From Gemmatimonadales bacterium (GTDB taxonomy: Bacteria; Gemmatimonadota; Gemmatimonadetes; Gemmatimonadales; GWC2-71-9), in assembly GCA_011772755.1 (NCBI GenBank), contig WVYX01000218.1, positions 1 to 32,106 on the forward strand: 32,106 nt of DNA, given 5' to 3'. The translations under genes were made by a program, and so were the position numbers. Position 1 is the stretch's first letter, and the number at the start of each line of letters is the position of its first letter. This document shows, one piece after another, positions 25,707-32,106 of this stretch. The notes beneath the pieces are model-generated. The model ran no database searches and had not been told where the DNA came from. It was given only the letters and a program-made list of their open reading frames with translations.

Positions 25707-27632
25707 GTCTTTCGCCGATGGCTCACCCAGTTTCAGTGGAACCCTTACGAGGCCTCCCCGGGTGGACAGGACGTGTACCGACCCTTCGACGCCGGGAACG
25801 CCGTAGGTCCGGACCTCGAACTTCACCGACTTCCGCTCGCCCGGCTGGGTCCAGCCGGCCCGAATTGTCTTGTCCCTGGTGGGCGGCGTGACGATGCGGA
25901 CAGTCGGCGATTCCCTCCTGGTGAGTGACGAGTCGAACTCGAGCCGCACTCGATCCTCCCGGACGATCTTGACGAGCTGAGCCTGTCGTAGCGCCGTGGG
26001 AAGGCGGCCGGTGTTCGACCAGCTCACGGTGATCTCGTACGTCGTGCTATCACTTGTGCGGTTCCTACGTCGCACGTCGGCTTTGGCCTCCCCGATCTGC
26101 GGCAGGTGCATCGCCATATCCAGGTTGAACAGCGCCTGCTTGCTGGCCCAGTGCTCGAGCTGATCGGGCGGTCCGTTCTGTGAGAAGAACTTGGGATGGA
26201 AGCCCCCGATCTCTACCTGTCCCAGGATCGGGTGGTCCAACGGCTCCCACTCGCGGAACCCCCGACCGCCGTTCTCCTCGTCGTCCCAGGTCAAGGCATC
26301 GACCTCATCGAGCAGACCGTCCTCGTTGTAGTCCCGCAGCCGACCGCCGTTCCACAACTCGTCCCCGTACCAGATCGAGCCGTAGTAGAAGTAGCCGAAA
26401 TCCGGCCCGTGACCGAACAGTGGCCTTGGCAGACTTGGATCGCCGGTCACCGGATTGACGGGGACTCGGGTCATGTAGGTCTCGTAGACGTCGCCAGCCC
26501 AGGGATAGCCGGTGATCTCGAGTCCGATCCGGTCGAACCGCTCGTAGTAGGCGATGTCCTCCGGGTACATCCGCTCGGCGCTCCGAGATGTAGACGGTGG
26601 ACGGAGATGCATGGGCACGCGGGTGTCCATGGAGTTGACCACGGAGACGTGCGGGTGGGTAAGGAGCCACAGGACCGTCGTGCGAGTTTCCGGCTCGCTC
26701 AGCGGGAAGGCTCCGGCCCCGAATTGGGTGTAGCCCCGTCGTGTCTCGTCCTCTCCACTGTCGGGGCGCCAGTTCTCGGGGTAGTTCCGATGCAGGTCGA
26801 GTCCGCCAATGCCGTCCTCGTTGAAGCGGTTATCACCGTCGTTATCGATGCCCTCGGTGATGACGATCCACTCGCCTTCCCCTTGGAGTACTCGCTTCAT
26901 GAGTCGGCCGGTGGGATCGCGGTCGTCGAGTACGAAGCTTGCCCTGTCTTCCTCGTCCGGCCGCGCACGCCAACGGAGCTGATAGATCACCCCATCGCCG
27001 TCGAGATCCTCATTGGGATCTTCGTCGATCAGTCCATCCCTGTCGCTGTCATGAGGGCGGACGGAACTGCGATTTCGCTGCGCCGTGTGCAAGTAGAGGT
27101 TGGAGCCGTCGGGGTTGTTCTGCGGCCGGAGGTAGATCGTCTTGGTGTCGATGAGGTTGGTGATGTCGTCGTCGCGGCCGTACTGCTCCAGCAGGTGTCT
27201 GATCAGCCAAAGCACCGATTCGGAGCCCGTGACCTCGCCGGCGTGGCGGCCCCCTTCGAAATAGGCCGCTGGCTTGTCGGTGGCCTTGCCGGTCTCCTTG
27301 TTCGTGATCGTTACCTGGAGGATGGGTCGGCCTTCGAAGCTCTTTCCGACCTCGTACAACTCGAGCAGGTCGGGGTAGCGATCGGCCCAGCGCCGGAGCC
27401 AGGTGTACATGACGTGCACGGTGTGGTAGCGATCGAAGGTCAAACGCTCCCCGGCCTCGTACTCCACTTCCGGGTAGCGGTGTTGCCGGAAATAGCTGAT
27501 ACCGTGCCGCTCCCCCTTCACCGTGTACCAGGCGGTATCTCGGTCGGATTCTGCAAAGGTCTGGGCGGTGAGAACGGCATCGGGCACCAACAGCAAACCG
27601 GCGAGCAGCAACGTGCAGGGGAACCTGGACAT
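25695..27632 (-). CDS. Exported M14-family zinc carboxypeptidase-like protein with Asp-rich insertions
   Basis: Predicted 645-aa exported M14 protein. ATG 27632 is favoured, with AAGGTG 7 nt upstream; GTG 27641 is an alternative. The signal peptide ends LTA|Q. First zinc motif: HAGE (His130, Glu133). Then NNPDG, QRNRS and, after an insertion of about 80 residues, LDLHRNYPENW, which corresponds to the usual GVDLNRNY block. The insertion holds DSDRDGLIDED, EDLDGDG and DNDGDNRFNEDG, which look like Ca2+-binding loops, and YNEDGLLDEVD occurs later. The third zinc ligand, normally His in the SYHT-type block, appears as Asp336 (SMDTRVPMHLRPPS). YGDELWNGG is a candidate for the catalytic Glu. The C-terminal ~120 aa form a beta domain. 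A carboxypeptidase role is likely but not certain. Confidence 0.88.
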   Translation of the reverse strand: MSRFPCTLLLAGLLLVPDAVLTAQTFAESDRDTAWYTVKGERHGISYFRQHRYPEVEYEAGERLTFDRYHTVHVMYTWLRRWADRYPDLLELYEVGKSFEGRPILQVTITNKETGKATDKPAAYFEGGRHAGEVTGSESVLWLIRHLLEQYGRDDDITNLIDTKTIYLRPQNNPDGSNLYLHTAQRNRSSVRPHDSDRDGLIDEDPNEDLDGDGVIYQLRWRARPDEEDRASFVLDDRDPTGRLMKRVLQGEGEWIVITEGIDNDGDNRFNEDGIGGLDLHRNYPENWRPDSGEDETRRGYTQFGAGAFPLSEPETRTTVLWLLTHPHVSVVNSMDTRVPMHLRPPSTSRSAERMYPEDIAYYERFDRIGLEITGYPWAGDVYETYMTRVPVNPVTGDPSLPRPLFGHGPDFGYFYYGSIWYGDELWNGGRLRDYNEDGLLDEVDALTWDDEENGGRGFREWEPLDHPILGQVEIGGFHPKFFSQNGPPDQLEHWASKQALFNLDMAMHLPQIGEAKADVRRRNRTSDSTTYEITVSWSNTGRLPTALRQAQLVKIVREDRVRLEFDSSLTRRESPTVRIVTPPTRDKTIRAGWTQPGERKSVKFEVRTYGVPGVEGSVHVLSTRGGLVRVPLKLGEPSAKDSER

Positions 27633-27977
27633 GGTTGGCACCTTTGTTGGGGATGGGCTTGCTGATGTGCCTCAATCTAGCTTGGCCGTTGAAGAAGAGG
27701 AGCGATAGCACTCAGACGCTGCTGCCCTCACCGTTGTTCGGTACCGTTGTGGGGCCGCCCGAAGTATCCGGCGCGTCGACCAGGGGTGTCTGCGTGCATT
27801 CCATTGCACCCCGGTTGCAGCGTGCTGACGAAGCAGGGGGGTAGGCGCACGCTTGGCAAGCGACGGCCAAGTGGTGCGGGCAGAGGACGCCGGGGCGCGA
27901 GGTGCTCGGGCAGACGTGGATGTCCGGATCCGACCCTATCGGAGACTAGTCTGAGACGGGTACCGCCGGTGCGACTG
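27633..27977. other. Intergenic region with small palindromes
   Basis: This 345-nt gap between the M14 start and the rhomboid stop shows no convincing gene. It contains a nested hairpin (GGGGTG 27783-27788 with CACCCC 27807-27812, or GTGCA 27794-27798 with TGCAC 27805-27809), an 8-bp CGGATCCG palindrome near 27925-27932 and a perfect 10-bp palindrome AGACTAGTCT at 27943-27952. The last two lie 25-55 nt beyond the rhomboid stop on the minus strand and may mark its transcript end. I see no tRNA fold. Confidence 0.45.
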
Positions 27978-28733
27978 CTACCGCGAGCTAAACCGCTCGA
28001 GGAATGCCTTTTCGTCTGGGGTCAGGCTGGCGATGCCCTTGGCGCTGATCTTGTCTAGAATGCGATCCAGCTCGTCCCGATTGACCTCGTGCATCGCCTC
28101 GCGGTTGATGTTCTTCCACCGCTGAAGGTCCGCGACACTGCTGGCCCTGCTCCTGGGCGCGGCCTTGGCCTTGAATCGTCTGGCGGGGGACCGCCACTCC
28201 ATCCACATGAGGTAGAGTCCCCCTCCGAGGAAGCCCCCCAGGTGGGCGAAGTGGGCGACGCCGCCCCCTGCGCCTCCCAGTCCCGCCCAGAGTGATAGCC
28301 CCGTCATGATGATGACGAGCCAGCGAGCCTGGATCGGCAGGATTCCCCAGATGTAGATCAGATCCCGGGGCCAGTACCTGGCATAGGCGAGCAGCACGCC
28401 GAACACTGCCCCGGAGGCGCCCACGATGGCTGTGCGGGGTGTGAAAGGCAGGGAGACGAGGGCCGCCATGATGCCGCTCACGAAGTACAGCCACAGGAAA
28501 TGGCGGGAGCCGAGGCGCAGCTCGAGGCGTGGCCCGAAGAAGAACAGGGCCAGCATGTTGAACAAGATGTGCATCAGCCCCGCGTGCAGAAACATGTAGG
28601 TGATGATGGACCACGGCCGGAGGGGGATCAGGATCGGCACCAGCCAGAGCACCCTGGTCACCATCGGGAAGACCATGCTCACGAAGAACATGGCCACGTT
28701 GGCCATGATGAGGCGCTTGACCCACGGAGTCAT
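27978..28733 (-). CDS. Rhomboid-family intramembrane serine protease with helical C-terminal tail
   Basis: Predicted 251-aa membrane protease of the rhomboid family, cutting transmembrane substrates within or near the bilayer. About six membrane helices are visible over residues 8-180. HILFNMLALFFFG (55-67) gives the loop/helix-2 His and Asn, GASGAVFG (105-112) gives Ser107, and AHLGG gives His164 as the dyad partner. After a basic linker, a soluble helical tail (about 205-251) ends RDELDRILDKISAKGIASLT, then DEKAFLERFS, a tail type often attached to rhomboids in Gemmatimonadota and Bacteroidota. ATG 28733 begins the protein just before the first helix; the longer in-frame extension to 28940 would overlap the divergent kinase gene and has no membrane logic. 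Confidence 0.93.
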   Translation of the reverse strand: MTPWVKRLIMANVAMFFVSMVFPMVTRVLWLVPILIPLRPWSIITYMFLHAGLMHILFNMLALFFFGPRLELRLGSRHFLWLYFVSGIMAALVSLPFTPRTAIVGASGAVFGVLLAYARYWPRDLIYIWGILPIQARWLVIIMTGLSLWAGLGGAGGGVAHFAHLGGFLGGGLYLMWMEWRSPARRFKAKAAPRSRASSVADLQRWKNINREAMHEVNRDELDRILDKISAKGIASLTPDEKAFLERFSSR

Positions 28734-28858
28734 GGCTAGGAACGCTAGGGGGTTCCCCCCGTGAGCGCCAGGTAGTGGTTCGGTTCCGGTCCCTCGCGCC
28801 AGCGATATCTTACACGGGGCGATCCAACGCCAACTGAATATCCGACCGCCGCAAGCAC

Positions 28859-30511
28859 ATGACCGATCCAGACCTCGTCCGCCGACGTGACACAGCCCCC
28901 TCCGGAATCGTGGCAGCCCGCCTGTCAGCCGGCCTGCCACAGGACCTGGTCGACAAAGCGGGTCAGCGGCTCGGCCTGGCGGCGTTGGTGTACGCGGCGG
29001 CGTACTTCCTGGCGTACGGCACGGGTCGGCTTACGCAAGACTTCGCCGAGCACTGGGGGGCCGAGTCTGTCCTCTACCCCTCCGATTTCACTGCCGCAGG
29101 ATTCATCGCCCTATCGCTGGGGATGTTCCTGGTCGCGCGCAGCGGGAGAATCGTGGGTGCTCGCCTCCTGGACCTTGGCCTCATCTACGAAGTGGTCGCG
29201 GCCGCAGGCATCGATGTAGGGCTGGCGTGGGGTCACTGGCCTCAGGGGCTTCCGTTCCATGGCCTGTCGTGGGTCTGCGTGTGGATCGTGTTCTTCCCAT
29301 TGATCGTGCCCAGCACGGCTGGGAAGACCTTCCTGGCTGCTCTCGCAGCGGCGTCCACCACGCCCCTCATGTACCTGATTGGCGTTGCCGGAGGTGCCGA
29401 AGCTATGGCGACGCCGGTCGCGCTTCAGTTCATGATTCCGAACTACATCTGCGCCGGCATTGCAGTGGTGGGTTCCCGTGTCGTGTACCGACTCGGCTCC
29501 GACATCAGCAAGGCGCGTCGCATGGGGAGCTACCAGCTCGTCGAGCGGTTGGGGGTGGGGGGCATGGGCGAAGTGTGGAAGGCCGAACACCGGATGCTGG
29601 CGCGGCCGGCGGCGATCAAGCTGATCGTCGGCGAGTCGCTGGGGACCGAACCTGGACGCACGCCTGGAAGCTACCTCCACCGGTTCGAGCGCGAGGTGCA
29701 GGCCACCGCCCAGCTCCGTTCGCCCCATACGGTGGAGGTGTACGACTACGGCATGACGGAGGATCGCAGGTTCTACTACGTCATGGAGTTGTTGGACGGC
29801 CTGAACCTGGAACACCTGGTGGCGAAGTACGGTCCTCTTCCGGCCGACCGGGCCGTTCACATCCTCGAGCAGGTCTGCCACTCGCTCTCGGAGGCACACG
29901 CCAAAGGTCTGGTGCACCGGGATGTCAAGCCCGCCAACATCTTCATCTGCCGCTACGGCCGAGACGTCGACTTCGTGAAAGTGCTCGATTTCGGGTTGGT
30001 GAAGCAGGCGCCGGGGACGTCCAAGCAGGAGGTGAAGCTCACGGAGGTTGGATCGTTCGCCGGCACTCCAGCGTATGGCTCACCGGAAGGCGCGTTGGGG
30101 GAGGGTGACGACGTTGACGCTCGCAGCGACGTCTACTCCCTCGGCTGTGTCGCTTTCTGGCTGCTCACGGGTCGCACCGTGTTCCGGGCGGCGACATCTA
30201 TGCAAATGCTCGTGCAGCACATCAACACAGAGCCGGACCCACCGTCGAGGCACACGGAGTTGGAGGTTCCCCCGGCGCTCGACAGGCTGATCTTGCAGTG
30301 TCTGCGGAAGGACAAGGCGGAGCGGCCTCAGTCAGCGGACGCCCTGGCCGCGGGCTTGGCCGCGATTGCGCTGTCTCGGCCTTGGACACAGGATCGGGCG
30401 CGGCAGTGGTGGGAACACCACAGACCACGGGCCGTCGAAGAACCGGTGGGTGCGGCTGTGTCGGGTGAGACCAGCGCGGAGGTGTCAGCGATTTCTGTGG
30501 TGAAGGTCTAG
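28859..30511 (+). CDS. Ser/Thr protein kinase with six N-terminal membrane helices
   Basis: Predicted 550-aa protein with an inverted layout: an N-terminal polytopic membrane domain (about residues 38-215, six hydrophobic helices, for example LGLAALVYAAAYFLAYG, FTAAGFIALSLGMFLVA and NYICAGIAVVGSRVVY) followed by a cytoplasmic kinase domain (222-500). Kinase landmarks are GVGGMGEVW, Lys254, HRD with Asp355, DFG with Asp377 and a GSPEG version of the APE motif. No extracytoplasmic sensor of any size is present, so signals probably come through the membrane domain or from lipids. The first ATG (28859) has no obvious ribosome site. Divergent from the rhomboid gene (125-nt gap), and its stop is 9 nt from the convergent Rho gene stop. 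Confidence 0.93.
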   Translation: MTDPDLVRRRDTAPSGIVAARLSAGLPQDLVDKAGQRLGLAALVYAAAYFLAYGTGRLTQDFAEHWGAESVLYPSDFTAAGFIALSLGMFLVARSGRIVGARLLDLGLIYEVVAAAGIDVGLAWGHWPQGLPFHGLSWVCVWIVFFPLIVPSTAGKTFLAALAAASTTPLMYLIGVAGGAEAMATPVALQFMIPNYICAGIAVVGSRVVYRLGSDISKARRMGSYQLVERLGVGGMGEVWKAEHRMLARPAAIKLIVGESLGTEPGRTPGSYLHRFEREVQATAQLRSPHTVEVYDYGMTEDRRFYYVMELLDGLNLEHLVAKYGPLPADRAVHILEQVCHSLSEAHAKGLVHRDVKPANIFICRYGRDVDFVKVLDFGLVKQAPGTSKQEVKLTEVGSFAGTPAYGSPEGALGEGDDVDARSDVYSLGCVAFWLLTGRTVFRAATSMQMLVQHINTEPDPPSRHTELEVPPALDRLILQCLRKDKAERPQSADALAAGLAAIALSRPWTQDRARQWWEHHRPRAVEEPVGAAVSGETSAEVSAISVVKV

Positions 30512-30520
30512 CAGCCCCGC

Positions 30521-31663
30521 CTACACCTCCGCCATGACTTGAGCCACCAGCTCCGCGTTGGAGCTGGTTCGTTTCATCAGATCCAGCAGGTAGCTCATGG
30601 CATCGGCCGGCGGCAGACTCGCGAGCCGGTGCCGCAGCGTGCTGGCCGCGTCCAGGGCCTCAGGCGATAGCAACCGCTCCTCCCGTCGGGTCGCGCTGGC
30701 GTTGAGGTCAATGGCGGGGTAGATGCGCCGCTCGGCGAGCTCCCGGTTCAGCACGATTTCGCTGTTGCCCGTCCCCTTGAACTCCTCGAAGATCACCTGA
30801 TCCATCTTGGACCCGGTGTCGACCAGTGCCGTACCGATGATCGTGAGGGACCCGCCCCCCTGACGGGGATCGATGTTCCGCGCACTCCCCAGGAACCGCT
30901 TGGGCCTCTCCATCGAGGTGGCATCGAGCCCACCGGACAGGGTCCGCCCGCTGCCTTTCTCGAGCCGGTTGTAGGCTCGGGCCAGTCGGGTAATGGAGTC
31001 GAGGATCAGCACGACGTCTTCCCCCAACTCTACCCGGCGTCGCGCCCTCTCCAATGTCAGTTCGGCGACGGCGGCATGCCGGCTGGCCGGAAAATCGAAT
31101 GTCGACGCCACTACCTCCCCAAAGCCGCACGCCTCCATCTCGGTGACTTCTTCGGGTCGCTCGTCGACGAGCAGAATCAGCAGCATGGCCTGGGGCTCGT
31201 TCTTGGCAATGCCTTCGGCCAGCGCTTGGAGCACCATGGTCTTTCCCGCCTTCGCAGGGGCGACGATCATGGCTCGCTGGCCAAGTCCCAGGGGGCACAC
31301 GAGGTCGATCACTCGGTTGGTGTAGTCGGAACTGCCGAGGCGTGTGAGGTTGCAGTCCAACACGAGCTGCTCATTCGGGTGGATCGCAGTCAGTTCGTTG
31401 AAGGCCGGTCGGGTGTCAACGGACTCTGGTGGGCGCCCATTGAGTGCCGTGAGCGTGGTGAGCGAGCGGCTCTTGCCGCGGCCGGGAGACTTGCCGACGA
31501 CACCCGCCAGCTCGTCACCCGTTCTCAGGTCGAATTGCTGGATCATTCTCTTGGCGACATGAATGTCGCCATTCGCCGGGAGGTAACTGTTCCGGCGACG
31601 GCGGAGGAACCCGGCGCCCTTAGGGGTCACCTCCAGTACGCCGAGGACTTCTGGCTCGGTCAC
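30521..31663 (-). CDS. rho: Transcription termination factor Rho, lacking the usual N-terminal domain
   Basis: Predicted 380-aa hexameric RNA helicase that ends transcription. It begins straight at the RNA-binding cold-shock-like domain (about residues 5-60, GVLEVTPKGAGFLRRRRNSY) and lacks the ~40-aa helical Rho-N domain of standard 410-420-aa Rho. The ATPase part is complete: Walker A APAKAGKT, with Ala replacing the common second Pro; DERPEEVTEM; DSITRLARAYN; and the Q/R-loop stretch ending FKGTGNSEI. GTG 31663 is the first usable start in the frame, although the frame stays open upstream with non-conserved residues, and no ribosome site is obvious. With few T-tract hairpins in the window, Rho may be the main terminator here. 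Confidence 0.95.
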   Translation of the reverse strand: MTEPEVLGVLEVTPKGAGFLRRRRNSYLPANGDIHVAKRMIQQFDLRTGDELAGVVGKSPGRGKSRSLTTLTALNGRPPESVDTRPAFNELTAIHPNEQLVLDCNLTRLGSSDYTNRVIDLVCPLGLGQRAMIVAPAKAGKTMVLQALAEGIAKNEPQAMLLILLVDERPEEVTEMEACGFGEVVASTFDFPASRHAAVAELTLERARRRVELGEDVVLILDSITRLARAYNRLEKGSGRTLSGGLDATSMERPKRFLGSARNIDPRQGGGSLTIIGTALVDTGSKMDQVIFEEFKGTGNSEIVLNRELAERRIYPAIDLNASATRREERLLSPEALDAASTLRHRLASLPPADAMSYLLDLMKRTSSNAELVAQVMAEV

Positions 31664-31713
31664 GGTCGGGCTATCACGGTTGAACTGTGTGAAGAAGTCA
31701 ACTGGACTGTCTG

Positions 31714-32106
31714 CTAATTGTGGCGCTCCTGGACCCTGCTCAGCAACTGCTGAATGTAGATGAAATCGCCGAGCTCTGACGCATCATCGTTCGCCGCATT
31801 GCCGGCGACGTGGAAGACGACGGTGCCGGAGGCCGTCGGTGGAGCAGTCCACTCTAGTATCCATTTTGCCTTATCTGGCGACGTGAGGGAAGTCCCCGCC
31901 TCTGTCTGGTGGGCGTACTGGACGGCAGTCACTTCCTGCTTCGTCACCTGGACCCGGCCGTCTAGGGGCCGGAGGGTGCCGGCCTGCTGGCCTCCGCCCG
32001 GTCCATCCGCAAACCGGGCGGCGAGCTGGAAACCACCCCGGCCAAGGCCTGGCCGCTCGAGGGTTATTGTGATCAGATAGCCTGCTCCTGCTGTGAACAC
32101 CGCCGG
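31714..32106 (-). CDS. 3' end of a Reeler / choice-of-anchor V-like domain protein (partial)
   Basis: The last ~130 codons of a gene that enters from the right edge; the frame is open to the final base. The visible part matches the C-terminal half of Reeler/choice-of-anchor V-type beta-sandwich domains: GYLITITLERPG, GFQLAARF, ILEWTAPPTASGTVVF and AGNAANDDASELGDFIY in the usual order. Such domains are found in exported proteins, often with a heme-binding or CSGCH-type region before them and a membrane or sorting tail after. Here the chain stops soon after the domain (RVQERHN), so no C-terminal anchor is present. It is upstream of rho in the same direction with a 50-nt gap. Confidence 0.75.
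   Translation of the reverse strand, partial: PAVFTAGAGYLITITLERPGLGRGGFQLAARFADGPGGGQQAGTLRPLDGRVQVTKQEVTAVQYAHQTEAGTSLTSPDKAKWILEWTAPPTASGTVVFHVAGNAANDDASELGDFIYIQQLLSRVQERHN

Noticed and set aside
26196-27665. 489-codon open frame on the plus strand
   Set aside because: Antisense to the M14 gene, which has a signal peptide and family motifs; the plus-strand product looks like complementary-codon output.
27633-27977. tRNA or small structured RNA gene
   Set aside because: Small stems exist, but there is no GTTCGA-type T-loop, no acceptor stem pairing and no CCA end.

Overview
The window is about 32 kb of high-GC bacterial DNA. It has no rRNA, tRNA, CRISPR array or recognisable mobile element. 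The gene mix suggests a free-living Gemmatimonadota or a close soil/sediment relative; this is inference, because no ribosomal marker is present. The signs are four Ser/Thr protein kinases of different architecture (two with TolB-like plus TPR tails), a large VPS10/sortilin-type beta-propeller protein, exported M14, M16 and S9 peptidases, an S12 serine hydrolase with a TPR tail, and a rhomboid with a short helical tail. Six exported proteins share a signal peptide ending in Ala followed by Gln.

Layout, left to right. Positions 1-430 hold no recognisable gene, and an 18-bp perfect hairpin (431-488) closes a leftward run. That run reads, in transcription order: kinase with a C-terminal two-helix membrane module (7397-5772), S12 hydrolase (5736-4255), crotonase (4245-3484), catalytic M16 peptidase (3352-1985), and non-catalytic M16 partner (1979-519). 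A rightward DUF374-type acyltransferase (7556-8296) converges on a second leftward run: a 65-aa protein (12361-12164), a sodium:neurotransmitter symporter family transporter (11954-10611) and a kinase-TolB-TPR protein (10552-8282). An S9D glutamyl-endopeptidase-like enzyme (12557-15064, +) converges on a second kinase-TolB-TPR protein (17431-15173, -) across a G-rich inverted repeat.

Next is a possible chromatin module: a histone-H1-like basic protein (18892-18584) whose stop overlaps the apparent beginning of a type IB topoisomerase (to 17496). Divergent from it is an XRE-family regulator (19111-19767) with a palindrome over a perfect extended -10 box. A MOSC protein and a lipoprotein with two TonB-C-like repeats follow on the minus strand, then a Tat-exported aldo/keto reductase and the VPS10 protein on the plus strand. 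The VPS10 gene converges on the M14 carboxypeptidase across a 31-bp imperfect hairpin. The right end carries a rhomboid protease, a kinase with six N-terminal membrane helices, a Rho factor lacking the usual N-terminal domain, and the 3' end of a Reeler / choice-of-anchor V-like gene that runs off the edge.

The window looks like a mix of cell-envelope proteolysis, kinase signalling and nucleoid housekeeping. I see no single classical defence or biosynthetic system. The most unusual items are the topoisomerase IB reading frame with no ATG, GTG or TTG where its conserved N-terminus requires one, an M14 peptidase whose third zinc ligand appears to be Asp with Asp-rich loops inserted in its catalytic domain, the consistent Ala|Gln signal peptides, and the elaborate hairpins without T-tracts at gene ends.
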